A stretch of DNA of 64,000 nt from Dermacentor variabilis (taxonomy: Eukaryota > Arthropoda > Arachnida > Ixodida > Ixodidae): NCBI RefSeq assembly GCF_050947875.1, contig NC_134568.1:193891353-193955352 (forward strand), written 5' to 3'. The notes under the pieces are model-generated. The model did no database searches and had not been told where the DNA came from. It was given only the letters and a program-made list of their open reading frames with translations. Each line of letters starts with the position of its first letter. Positions within the stretch are counted from its first letter, which is position 1. Made by a program: the position numbers and the translations under genes. Below are positions 35,816-46,882 of the stretch, piece by piece.

Positions 35816-37500
35816 AAATATGGCTTGGGCGCCTCTTCATGCATTGTGAGGTGGGCGAATGTTAATTTTTTTCAAACAGAAATTGAACAAAAATAGTAAG
35901 TGTCAAATATTGAATAGTGACACAACGACGTGAGTACTTGTAGTAGCAATATTTATTTCCGTATATTTAGGTACTACATCTTAATCAACTAGTGCGAAAT
36001 GGAGCTAACTATTGGGGACAAAGGATAAGTTTTAAATGCAAGGCTACTAATGTTATATAAAAAAAATACTTTAAAAGTGTATCAACAACTTTAGAGCCTC
36101 GTTGCAAAGAAGCTTTCCAAGAAATAATGGCTGCTGTATGAAGAGCTTCCAAAAATGCAAAATAAATTGTTTCCAAAAAAACATGAAAGTTGTAGAAAAA
36201 ACAGACATAATGAAGGGCCAATGTTTTGCGGACACATGTAAAAGGACTTGCTGCAAGGAAAACAGCAGAGACTTGTCACATAAAAGATAAATCTGCTAGA
36301 TTGAGATGGGTGGTTGGCTTTAGGCAAAAAAAAGCCCATGGAAAAGTTTTGTGCCAATATGGCTAAAAGATACATTCGTAACCATGCTTGCCTTTGGAAG
36401 GCTGCATACGCTTGTTCACATGCAAGTACTTGTCACATATTCTTTGTTAAAAAACTTCCAATTTATATATTGACACAAAAGCCTCCTCTGATCACGGAAA
36501 AAGAATAGTATTGTCATATAGTATACATAACATTTAGAACATCAGGGTACTATTTTTCACAGTACGCAAATACTCATGAAAGACAAAACTGCAAGAAACA
36601 GCACAACACTTTGGCATAATCCGTAACTGATTATATCAACGAGTTTCCCATTTCATGTGGCAAAGTTGCATAGGGCAGATAAGATGTGATATCTGTGATT
36701 CAGAGATGCGTTATTGTATCTGAGCACAAGTATTATACAACTGATCGTTGTGGGAATAAAGAAATAACAGGCATTGATTACCAGTATGTCATCATGTCAC
36801 TTCCATCTAAAAAGTGACTAACATTTCAAGTCAAACTTGCAACTGGCAAACTTGCATAGAGAATCATGTTTATGTGCCCATATATGTGGGCCCCATGAAC
36901 CGTTGCTTTAAGTTATGGCCAGTGTCATGTCATTCCTGTATGTAAATGTGGTTTTGCACTATACAACTATAAAATTTTTGATCAGCATCCTAGTAAATTT
37001 CCTTGAATTTGCACCACAGGCTTTCTGTCGCAACACCCTCTTCACATCCATGATAAATGCTGTAGTCAGTAAAATATAGCTTTAGATTATTTCCTAAACT
37101 GCTTTCATTCCAGCAAGTAGACGCCGAGCAGACGCTGCGCCGCAAGTGAACATTTATGAGGGCATTCATACTTGCTGTTTATTAAGGTGGCTGCAAGGTA
37201 AATGGAGGGAAAGTGTACAGGTGAAGCGAAGCTCTGCTGTCGCATGCACGTAAACAAAGCTTCTGGTTATGGCATCAAAACATTTTTTTCATCAATCCTC
37301 CAACAATGGAGCATGTACTGACAGGACGGAAAGCAGACACCGAGCAGACGGTGCGGTGCAATGAAGACACCTTGAGGGGCATTCAGCCTTCCTATTAACT
37401 AGGGATCCCTGCAGCTTCCCCAGTGCGGCAAGGAACTACTGAGATGGAGTACAGCTCACAGAACACATTGTTAGCGTGAAAGGTTGGTGTCGTGTTCCAG
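35816..37500. other. AT-rich intron with a dispersed direct repeat
   Basis: 37116-37200 and 37328-37415 share AG.AGAC.CCGAGCAGACG, GAGGG and GGCATTCA in the same order, about 212 nt apart. No gene recognised. Confidence 0.4.
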
Positions 37501-37840
37501 GGCTTCCGTGAACAAAGAGGCAGACTGAACTTGAAACATGTTTTATTGAATGGCAGCAACTTAACGTGGCAGAATGACGGCCAAGGAATATAAGGACAAA
37601 AAGTACACCACAGCTTGGCGGCCAATGATTACATACACATAGTGAGCGAGGTTGATGTGATCGCAATATGACCCGCGTGACAGAAAGGGAAACTCTATCA
37701 CACATGTACACGTGTACAGATATGCGACAGTTGGGCAGTGGGAGAGAAGGTGTTTTGCTGTGTCGCCACATGTGCAAAAAATTGCATAAGGATCATTTGC
37801 ATAGCTTACATTACAGCACATGACACCTAGCACAAAATGA
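37500..37840 (-). pseudogene. LINE 3' ORF fragment (C-terminal zinc-finger-like end)
   Basis: On the minus strand, 37561-37833 reads DPYAIFCTCGDTAKHLLSHC followed by PTV. This matches the CxCG...EHLLxxCP pattern near the C-terminus of ORF2 in R1/I-type LINEs, after the RNase H region. No reverse transcriptase motif is present, so this is a 3' remnant. Truncated LINE 3' ends are common because reverse transcription starts there. Identification rests on one short motif. Confidence 0.45.
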
Positions 37841-38059
37841 ATGATTGTAATACGTGGAGCAGTGATATAACTTCTAAGTTGTTCCCTAGCCTCCCCTCTT
37901 CATAAAGTGTAAAATGTGCAGAGACAGCTCTGGAAACAAACATGTACAAAGCAAGGAATCTGCTTTGATACAATACCTATATTGAGAGGCATAAGAGCAT
38001 AAACGATCAGCGATGCTTCTGCAATGTTTATTACTGCAGAGCACATGCAATTGACAGAA

Positions 38060-38515
38060 AAAAATCAGAGACGATTACGATACTCCCTAATACGAAATCT
38101 GAGTGCAGCTCTACATGTGTTGTCATTTTGTTGGCATGGACAATCGGTCTCGTGTGGCATGTTGCAAATGGAGCGAAGTGTGGCACCACTGCCTTGCCAA
38201 TCTGGAGATCGCATGAGCCAGCACATGCGTGACGCGTGGGCGTGGTTCACAGAAGCCACCGCCAACAAACCTCCCAGACATTGCGTGCTACTCTGGCACC
38301 ATCTCATAGCTACCGTCACTGCACTTCGCTTTTATTTGCACACTTTTGCTATACACTCCTCTCCTTTCTGCCTCATGGTTATGCTGCACCTTCCTATCCA
38401 CTTTCCTCCTCATGCCTCTTCTCACTTGCCGATTTTTTAATCTCCCACTGCCCCATGCTGCCTTCGCTCTCATCTTTTGCTGAACTCGTTCACTCCGTTT
38501 AACCGAGCGAACGAG
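38060..38515 (+). repeat. Family C dispersed repeat, copy 2 (CpG-decayed)
   Basis: Matches 9522-10035 in order. Many CpGs of copy 1 are TG or CA here, for example TCGTCCGGCACATTGC against TCGTGTGGCATGTTGC. Confidence 0.7.
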
Positions 38516-39112
38516 TGGTCCTCTCAGCACGACAAAAGCTAAAGGAAATGTGCTCAAAAGTAAATGGAATGACCAGCAAAAGGAATACCCTGAATGCGTG
38601 CACTAGAAACCACGTTAAAGGATTGACTGAATGCACGATAGACATGGTCTACAAGATACCTTTGACACGTGGGGCTGATTACATGGGCCAAACAGGCAGG
38701 TGCGCAAATGATTGACTGTGTGACCACCTATACAACTACAGTCTGATACAAGCACCCAGAAGCCTTGCCATACACTGCGCTTCATGCCGTATCTTCCACA
38801 GGATGGGGATCTTGCTGAAATGTAGTAACCAAAGAAAAAGAAGTCATGGAAGCCTACAACATCAAGATGACCCCATGTGCCATCTATATCAGTCAGCAAA
38901 GAGATTAGCTTAATGACTGACAATAGATGGCATGGTTAGACTGGGAAGAACATCCTTGAACATGCGAGTAGGCTATATGAAGGTCTCATTTTCCAAAAAT
39001 AAAACACTTGTTAGTTTGCACTTGGGTGTCGTGCATTGTTTTTCTCTCTTAAGTCCTGTCCCTTAGTCACTTTGTGCAACAGTGTTATGTCAAACCAACT
39101 AGCCCACTGGGA
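38516..39112 (+). pseudogene. Penelope-like element remnant 1 (GIY-YIG end and 3' tail)
   Basis: 3' portion of a Penelope-like retroelement. The first frame has VYKIPLTRGADYMGQTGRC (about 38645-38705), where YMGQTGRC is the YIG half of the GIY-YIG endonuclease that follows the reverse transcriptase in these elements. After a stop and a frameshift, EKEVMEAYNIKM and PCAIYIS (38834-38900) match the conserved REIIEAYHIKK region with the catalytic Glu. The tail contains AATAAA near 38999 and ends in ACCAACTAGCCCA (39094-39106). The reverse transcriptase part is absent. In life the endonuclease would nick target DNA for priming. Confidence 0.7.
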
Positions 39113-39213
39113 ATTTTTTTTTAGTTATATGTAATATGCTCTGAGTGCACATTTACTTGAGTCTTGTTTGCAATGCACATGTGAAAGACAGCACAAAAAA
39201 GATGCAATATTAC

Positions 39214-39745
39214 AGGTGAGCAAATAAGGGTTTTTGGGACCGAATAGTATAGTGCCAGAAGCAAATTGAATCGAACACATTTCTGAAAATGAATAGCCAT
39301 TATCATAATTAACATAAACTGATGTTTATATCACTGTATTTTTGAAGTTAGCAAATTTCTGTAATAGTATAGTACCTCACTAAGTATTGTATTTGAAAAA
39401 CACCCCAAACTGAGCATACGAGCAAACAAGTACTTTATTCGCATGCACAGGGCTCTTCAGAGGATGCAAATGATCACTGTAGAGCCTGTAAAGTGTGGCT
39501 GCCTGAGTAACCTAGCCTGCTCCTCTACGCAAGTTCTCATGTTTTATGGCTATAGCACGCCTGTCATGGTGAAAATTTACCGTACTTTTCTGCAATTTAG
39601 TGTTTATGTGGGTGCAGTTGGCATTTTGAAATACCCGAAACGTATGAAAAAAATATTCACATTTACAAAAGGTGACCACCGAATCGAATAGGGCACTATT
39701 CGATGCATAATTACAAAGTTGCAAATATTGACACATCCTTATGCA
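39214..39745. mobile_element. Family D repeat, copy 2
   Basis: Starts AGGTGAGCAAATA and ends ATTGACACATCCTTAT. The ends are approximately inverted (GGTGTGCGAATA type). GACCGAATAGTATAG and CACCGAATCGAATAGGGCAC flank an interior that matches 26.7-26.9 kb. Confidence 0.55.
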
Positions 39746-39841
39746 ATACAACAGCTTAAAATAATGGTTTCGACACTTACATACACACTACATGCTCCAG
39801 CAGCCAACAGAATATCATATATTGACAAAAGGGTGTTTAAC

Positions 39842-40200
39842 TGGGCTACTTGGTTATTCTTTGAGGATTGTAGCAGCAAAACTTAAGGAACATGGACACA
39901 GAAGGAACGACTAGACGAATACGCAGCTGCACTGTTAACTGATTTCTTTATTGAAATTCTCACTATTATTTATTTCATCGCCATATCTCTTCTCTTATAC
40001 ATCTGAGGCTGTCTCAAAAAGGCGACTTCCTTTCTTGTCAAGGCCACTGACGGTGTACTTACACATTACGCTCCTGTTTTACTTATCTCGAATGCCTCAA
40101 GGATCTCCCGAGTTAGCCTATCGTCGTTCCTTTTCAGGACTTGTACTTCATGAAATTACGAGTTACGACAAGAAAAGTTTGCCAAAGTCTGGTGCCTACT
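39842..40200 (-). pseudogene. Penelope-like element remnant 2 (GIY-YIG end and tail)
   Basis: On the minus strand the frame covering about 40132-39985 reads KRNDDRLTREILEAFEISK, then after a stop CVSTPSVALTRKEVAFLRQP. These are the last conserved blocks of the Penelope-like GIY-YIG endonuclease. The 3' tail follows, with CAATAAAGAAATCAG (complement of 39939-39953), and ends in ACCAAGTAGCCCA (39842-39854), one change from the end of remnant 1. The upstream part of the element is missing. One in-frame stop and the truncation make it a pseudogene. Confidence 0.75.
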
Positions 40201-41579
40201 GTCAGCGGCGTGTGTTCGTGTAGTGTCTCTGCGTTTCTCGTTGGACGGGGTGAAGCGATGGAGCAAGACCATTCTCAGGAGAAATGAGAAAAGCGTGTGC
40301 GCATGAAACAAACTTACGAGCGTCTCAACAGACATTATTTGCAAAAGAAGCCTCCAAAGCAAAGATTTCTCGCCATCAACTTAGCATGAACGATCATTGT
40401 CAGCAGTGAGATAGCCGAGCGTCTAACGGTGGTGTTCGAGCATTGTGTAGCACCGTTGATTGATTGCTTTCCACCAGTGCTCACCATGCGCGCAAGCTGT
40501 AGAATGTGTGCTGTGGCACAGTCACGCATAAGTTGTGCTGCCAGCGCTCGATATGGTTTCCCACAACATAGCTTCACGCTGCTTTTCGATTCTCGTGATA
40601 TGTTGCAATTAAATATTCCCAAGACAGTGTTAAGAGAGCGGTTAAAAAAAAAACATACAAGAAGGTAGGTAAAGCAGCTTGTGAACCCACTCCTATAATA
40701 CCTCTACCTGCGTCTGTTCGTAAATGTGTTTTCTTGCGTATGTCAATTTTTTTTAATTTCCCACATTTCTTTCTATTCAAAGTTTTCTTAGTTTTCGCAT
40801 GTGTGTGAACACATGCCTGCTACCATGCGTGTTTGCACTTACTCTTATTTCTGTCCTTTTATTTTATATTAGCATTTGTTTTTGCTAGTTTTTTTTAGCA
40901 AAGTCTTTACACATTTTCATTAACCAGTCTCATTCAAAGCACTAACTCCTGTACACTGCAGGGCTGGCCTCTTCCATCTCATTAAAACCTGTCTCACTGG
41001 TCTACCTCGTCTTTTCAATCTGCCTACTCGCTGTGTTTCTGTCCTTGCTTCTTGTGTTGTTGCTGCAATGTGATTAACCAACTTGCTCAAAACAAATTTT
41101 GGTCGCCTATGAAAACAGAAAGGTTTAGAAATACATTTTCTTAAAAGCGTCATGTGGGTTGCACAGTACTTTGCCTTTTACCTCTGTTCATGTTTATGCA
41201 TCAGTGCATGTGGTAGCTTGCCAAAGTGCACATGAAAGGCTGCATATTGCAAAACAACACCTTGCTATGCTGTTGCACTTTTCATGCATTCAGTCTTAGT
41301 AAACAGACGGTTTCGCTGCCCATCACATATGATGGTAAAAATATTCAATATGAATAACATTGTGCAGTGGGGTATCATTTCCTGTCTGATGCTTTCGTCG
41401 TTGCAAAGACATTTTTCAGTGAATGGAGCCCGGCAAAGCAGTGCACTGAGAGCTTTTGCAACTTTCACCATTTATTACTTCACAAATGTCATTGTCTGAA
41501 CCTGGCCATCGATCGCTATGCCGATGGCTTGGGAATTAAATAATTGCCTCAATAAAACACGTTCAACTTCACTCAGCAT
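40201..41579. other. AT-rich intron, nothing recognised
   Basis: No gene supported on either strand. Frames at 40335-40622 and 40920-41153 (-) have no domains. Confidence 0.4.
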
Positions 41580-42545
41580 TTTTTAGTACAAACAATGTTA
41601 GCAGAGCTATTTAGGGTGAATAATTGTGCTTACATTGGTGTTACTTGCCCGGTCAGATAAACAAATACAACAATGGCTGCGGCATGACTGTGATTTGATG
41701 TGCAGATTGCAAATGGTGCCTTTCAAGCATGCCCTTGACTACTGCTATTAATACCTACCCGACTGAGTATTTTGGGCCTAACTAAGCTATTGATGTTTGA
41801 TAATTGTTCTCTTATTCGCATTACTTGCCTGGGCCAGGTAGCCAAAATAAACAATGCCACCACATTAATGTGTGTTTGCATGCAAGTTGCCAACAGTGGC
41901 TGTCCTTTTTGCGTTGATTGCTGCCGTTTCACCGACAGTGGCGACAACTTGACTGTGCTTTGACGTGCAGACTGCTAATGGTGCCTTTCAAGCGTGCTCT
42001 CGACTACTGCTATTAATAGTTACCCAAATTAGTATTTTGGTCCTCACTAAGCTAATGATGTTTCATAATTGTTCTCTTGTCCATATTACTTGCCTGAGCC
42101 ATATAACCAAAATAAAGAATGCGACCACATGAATGTGCTTTTGCATGCAAACTGCTAAAGTGGTGGTCAATTTCGCGTTGACTGCTGCTGTTTCACCTAC
42201 AATGTCTACGACATGGCTGCGCTTTGAAGTGCAGATGCTAAAGGTGCCTTTCAAGCATGCCCTGACGACTGTTATCTCATCACAGGGCCCGTCATGCTCG
42301 TAGGTGGCTGCCCAATAGAGTATTTTGGGCCTTCGGACATTGCCATTAGTCATCTCAGTGGGCTGGAAATAACAGTAGGGGCAGCACAACTGCACGCAAA
42401 GCACAATGTGCTTTGGCGTGCACATTGGTGTGGCTGTCACTTTCACGTTGACTACTGCTTTTTCGTGTGAAGCTGGACAGTGGCTACCCGAATGAGCATT
42501 TTGGGCCCCGCATAGTTATTCAGGGTTAACAACTGTATTTGCATT
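41580..42545 (+). repeat. Tandem repeat of about 265 bp, 3 to 4 diverged copies
   Basis: GGTGCCTTTCAAGC begins at 41715, 41980 and 42243 (spacings 265 and 263). Each unit also carries GTGCAGA.TGC, GAGTATTTTGGGCC or a variant, ATAATTGTTCTCTT, TTACTTGCCTG and AACCAAAATAAA. Partial units lie at both ends. Confidence 0.8.
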
Positions 42546-42770
42546 CAGATTTTCCAGCATTTCAGCACGTTTCCATGCCAATACTTATATTGAGCACGAT
42601 CTGTGCAGGACATTGCTTTTTCAGAATTGGGCTTCCATTAAAAGGAATATGTCACCAAATGAACTGCTTATTTATTTGAGAGGTCACGGCAGAATGCTTG
42701 GCTGCTGCGAACCCACCGGCAATATTTTGGTAGCCCTAATAAGGGCTGTTCTTTCATTAAAAAGAAGCCA
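42546..42770. other. Spacer between tandem repeat and transposase
   Basis: No gene or repeat recognised. Confidence 0.4.
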
Positions 42771-44290
42771 TTATGCTTCATCGAGTGGCTCAATGCCGGA
42801 CAGCTCGCAGTCGGAGTCGCTTTCTTCACTGTCACCTTGACCCAGTTGGATGATGATGGGTTGCACGTGGTCACTTCCAGATGTATCAAGCCTGAACTTT
42901 GCCTTCAGGTCCATCACATGGTGAAGTTTTTTCCTCCAGTCTTCCACCGTTACGTGCTTGATTTTTTCCCTCAAGCCGTCTTTGACCGTGGACAGCTTGA
43001 CGCCTCTGTTGTCCTCAGCTATGCCACTTTTTTACCTTTGCCCACACGAGCTTGATAGGATTAAATTTGCAGTGGTATGGTGGGAGCCCGAGTACGATGC
43101 AATCGGCCCTTTCAGCTGCATTGTCTACGATGTAGCTCAGAAGTGTGGCTTTACAGATGCTACCAACTCAAGCAGCTGCTTTTTAACCACCCTTTCGCTG
43201 TAGGTGATGTTTTTGCTTTTGAGTCACTCCTGTATTTTTTCCTTCTTCCAAGCTGTTGACGGCAATTTCTCTTCTCGCCAGGAATGGTAAGATGCATTAG
43301 CCAAAACAATGACGCTACCAGCAGGCAACTTCTGCAGAACGTCGTTAAGCCATCCCTCGAAGTGATTGCCGTCCATTTCTTCGTGGTAGCCGCTTGTTTT
43401 TTGGCCTCAGAATATATCTAAGCAGCCGTTGACGAAGCCATCCTTGCTGCCAATGTGCGTCACAATCAGGCGCTGGCCTTTTCCAGAAGGTTGTTCCAGA
43501 CCCATTGACAGGACATTTGCTCGAGCGTATAGGTGTCCGCGCTTCTGCACCACGATGTCTGTCCACACGATCAACCCAGTGTGTACCGCCGTCACCCATG
43601 TCTCGTCCAGGAAAAAGATCTTTTGGCCTTCTGCCCGTAGCGCTCCACGTCACGAAGGTAGCGATTCTGCCATTCAGCGATGTCATCCCGTTCGGTCAGC
43701 AGCGAATTGCCTCTCCTCTTCTCGTGCTTGAATCAGATCTCAACAAGCAGGCGATGCACAGTACACCGCTTCAGTGATGGGAGATCCATTGTTGCGTGTG
43801 TCGAGGTATGTGTGGCTGGCAGGAGGTCTGGACCCCACTTCATGCAGAGTCAGAGCATAGCAGAGTCATAGCAGTCCGTGGTCCGGTGGCCGCTTCCGTT
43901 GTGGATGCAGTGCAGCCACGGGGAAACCCGAGCCGTGCACGTAGTCGTGTGCCCGAAGCAGGGACCATGCGGGGACGAATGCTGCCTCCACAGTCGACAC
44001 ACCATAGCACTGGCCTTCCGTCAGACAAATCCCAGGGCACAAACATAACACCATATACGCTTCGAGAACTCGTTAGTGATCTTCTCAACCGTCCGTATCT
44101 CGTTGTGGCGAAAGAAATCGTGCACACGACCTCGGTGTGCACAACGTGTCATACTTCGTGCTGCATCTTCTTTTCTCCGCATTTCGTGGGCACTTTCGCG
44201 AGGGCGTCGACAGTTTGCCACCCGACATATGCGAAGCTTTGACCTCCCTCCTAACCTTGAACACTGTGCTTTCGCTGACACCGAGCATCT
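42771..44290 (-). pseudogene. DDE (IS630/Tc1-mariner type) transposase pseudogene
   Basis: Read on the minus strand. It opens with a helix-turn-helix start LGVSESTVFKVRREVKAS. After a frameshift comes VHDFFRHNEIRTVEKITNEF, then an insertion (43790-44058), then NSLLTERDDIAEWQNRYLRD and the first catalytic block around FLDETWV (about 43605). YARANVLSMGLEQPSGKGQR and IVTHIGSKDGFVNGC follow. The second catalytic block reads VIVLANASYHS, where D is expected in place of the A. The third reads LPPYHCKFNPIKLVWAKVKK, where K replaces the catalytic E. The C-terminus is acidic (DSEESDSDCE). Several stops and frameshifts are present. It would have been a cut-and-paste transposase, and it is dead. Confidence 0.8.
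43790..44058. other. 269-bp insertion inside the transposase
   Basis: Interrupts the transposase between ...TNEFSKR and MDLPSLKRCT.... No homology to other parts of the window was seen and no clear duplication at the edges. Its own open frames are unassigned. Confidence 0.55.
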
Positions 44291-44702
44291 TGAGTTTGTA
44301 ATGGTTGCGATAAATGCATTGTTTTATATAAGTACTTGTTCAATGGCAACTGATTCATTTGAAGCTTGGAACAGGAGTAGTAAATGTGCCGTGTACATGC
44401 AAACAAGCGCAAAGCTAGAGCTTCTCTTTCTACTTTTGTCACTTGCATGAAGCTAAAGAGCAGACGACGGGCAGCGTTGTGGAAGGCAAGGGGTTATTTT
44501 TCGGTCGCGATCCGGCATGTGCTGTAGCACGAGAGCTCTACTAAACCAGTTATCAAAATACAAAAGTCTTTATTTATACCTAGAATTGCGCGTTTCAGAA
44601 GCATGATTTTTTTAGTGGAATTATTTTAGTCATGAAGGCAATCGGACATCGCGCTTTGGTCATCTGGGCGGGGCCTCCCCTTTTTTCTAAAGTTGTATCC
44701 GA
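44291..44702. other. Intron, nothing recognised
   Basis: Transposon 5' flank or unrelated sequence. No transposon end could be identified. Confidence 0.35.
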
Positions 44703-44785
44703 CTATAGTCGTTCCTTCTGTGCCTGCATTCTTTAAGTTCTGCTACAATCCTCGAATCATATATTGACCATACCAGTTGTGTTGC
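44703..44785 (+). mobile_element. Penelope-like 3' tail fragment
   Basis: GTCGTTCCTTCTGTG, TTTAAGTTCTGCTACAATCC and TCGAATCA are the inverse of 39860-39915 next to remnant 2. Tail only, with no coding part recognised before it. Confidence 0.6.
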
Positions 44786-46083
44786 CATCTTCATGCTTTG
44801 TTAAAATATGCATATGGCTTTTTATCAAAAAATGCAAATTGTCAAGAATCAAAATGAAGCATCTAGTTTTCACACATTATATGCTTATCATGCTGAGCCA
44901 CTGGTGTTGGCACTAACAGTGTGTACTCAGACACTAACAAGAAACAAGCAGCTGAATTTCTTGCACATGCAAGGCGCTCACATCTCACAGTATAAGAATG
45001 TATACTTTGCTTAATCTAGAAATACGCCTCAGGATTTCTGCTGTTTACACCAATGTCCCCATGACAAAAATGAAGAGTGCCCGAGATTTGCGTTCATGAG
45101 AACAGTGCATCCGTGCGTCCACATTTCACGACAGCGCGCATGTACTCATGTAACTTTAAAGCTGTTCCTTATATTGCCCTCGGCGACTATAAATACCTTC
45201 ATAGCACAGAAATAACTTCTGAAAAACACACAAGATACGTGAACGAGGCAGAAAGGGCCGGAACCAAAACTCGCCCGCAACGCTTATGCACTGTTCACTT
45301 CAGAACATGTGCATATTGCATGAAACGAACACTTATACGCCTAGCACCACTGCGACACATTGCACGTACATATCGCAGTACACTTACGCTTCGTAAAAGT
45401 AAGAACGCTAGCGCTCGAACATTCTGTACGTGTTCGCGGTCACCAACGCGCATCGCAGCCGGCAAAACAGCTCACACGAAGCAAGACACAAACAGCACAT
45501 TACGATTGCCTGCAATGAAACGACAATGAAGCTCATCGCTACACATCGTGTCATCACTTCTGAAACACAAACCAGCACTGCACAAACGTGCAATCTTCGT
45601 ATCGATGAAGCGCGCACACACAACACCCACGAACACTATATGCTGATGTGGGCGATCGCAAATCTTTTCTTTTTGGCGCGTACCGAACTAGTGTCATGCT
45701 TAGAATGCAGGTTTGTGCGATGGCCTTCACGTTTGTAATGCACATGCAAAAAAAACGGCCTAAAACACACGAAATCGGCGGCTTCATTCCTTCCGATCCT
45801 CGCGTAAACACAACACACATCCGTCTGTTTCCTTTGGCGATCGCACGTACTGAAGACTGTCAGAAAGAGTACAGCTGCTTGTTGCGTTAGACAAATAGCT
45901 TTGCAGGTGCTGAATAGCTCTTGCAATCATCACAATAAACCATACAAAAAACAAACTGCCGCTGCAGCCTAGGGGTCTAGGCCTTGCGCCCCGCTTCGCT
46001 TCGAACCAGCGCCATGTTTGTGCGGACACCGCACGGAGGCAAAAGTTCACGACCGCCTGTCATGACGTCACGTCGGCCATTAT
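44786..46083. other. Intron, nothing recognised
   Basis: The open frame 45077-45529 (+, 150 codons) is Arg/Thr-rich, with no known domain and overlapping frames on the other strand. Left unassigned. Confidence 0.35.
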
Positions 46084-46145
46084 TGGCGGACCGCTGGCTT
46101 GCGGTGCGGCGTGCGGCCATGGGCGGTTTGAGCGTAAATCGGCCC
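46084..46145 (-). repeat. GC-rich inverted repeat, right arm
   Basis: Inverse of 27768-27818: GCGGTGCGGCGTGCGGCCAT, GGGCGGTTTGAGCG and TAAATCGGCCCTAAG. Confidence 0.7.
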
Positions 46146-46640
46146 TAAGCTGGCCTTCGACACCACACAGGCAATCGCACCCAACATCCAAGGCTGCCGA
46201 TTGCCTTCCGGACGCGTAGAAGAATAGATCCCTGCTCCGTATATGCGGCACGTGGTCAAGGTTGCTAAGCCCTTCTTAACCTCGGCGACGCCTCCAATTA
46301 GTCAGGTACTCGGGAGCCAGAACCACAATACCGCGTACAGCGGTCCCTTTCAAGGCTGGTCTGTGTGGACTCGTGTGACCGTCGGCGGATTGCCAACACC
46401 GTGCGCACAACACCGACTTCCCGGCATCGGCAGTCGCCCTCCTGGCCCTGCCGCGACGCGTCACCCAACACCGCGCGGTCCCTGTGACCCCTCATAACAC
46501 AGAAACGGTTGCCCCGCCGACATGGGGGGGGGGGGAAGTGAACCCCCTCTCTATACACAAAGCACGTGGGCAATTCGCGATGCTTAAGAACACGAACAAT
46601 CAGCGCTACCTTACAAATATTATGTTTGATCTAGCACAGC
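46146..46640. other. Intron, GC-rich patch, nothing recognised
   Basis: G run at about 46524-46533. No supportable gene. Confidence 0.35.
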
Positions 46641-46785
46641 TGACGATTTCGAGCTATTAGGAAACTGTTTGAAATCTGTTGGTACTTGTGAATCGTTACT
46701 ATTCCATTGGGAGACCGAATCGAATAAGACAATGTTCGCTTAGTTATACGAAAGTTTCGAATATATTCGCATACTCGTACTAACG
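46641..46785. repeat. Family D repeat fragment
   Basis: GACCGAATCGAATAAGACAA and TTTCGAATATATTCGCATA resemble the right end of the copy at 39214-39745. Confidence 0.45.
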
Positions 46786-46882
46786 CTGTGTCGAACATCA
46801 TGATGGGCTGGAATCTGCTTGTGCGAACAATTTTAGCATAAGAACTTCTTTTGTGTGTATGAATACACGTGGTCCTGGGTCT

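Noticed and set aside
39842..44785. A single 4.9-kb DNA transposon with inverted ends around the DDE transposase
   Set aside because: The inverted segments at 39860-39915 and 44705-44760 first looked like terminal repeats. The left one is the tail of a Penelope-like remnant whose coding end is directly next to it, so the pair is better explained as two Penelope tails in opposite orientation.
45077..45529. 150-codon open frame
   Set aside because: Composition is odd (Arg/Thr-rich) and no motif was recognised. Kept only as a note.
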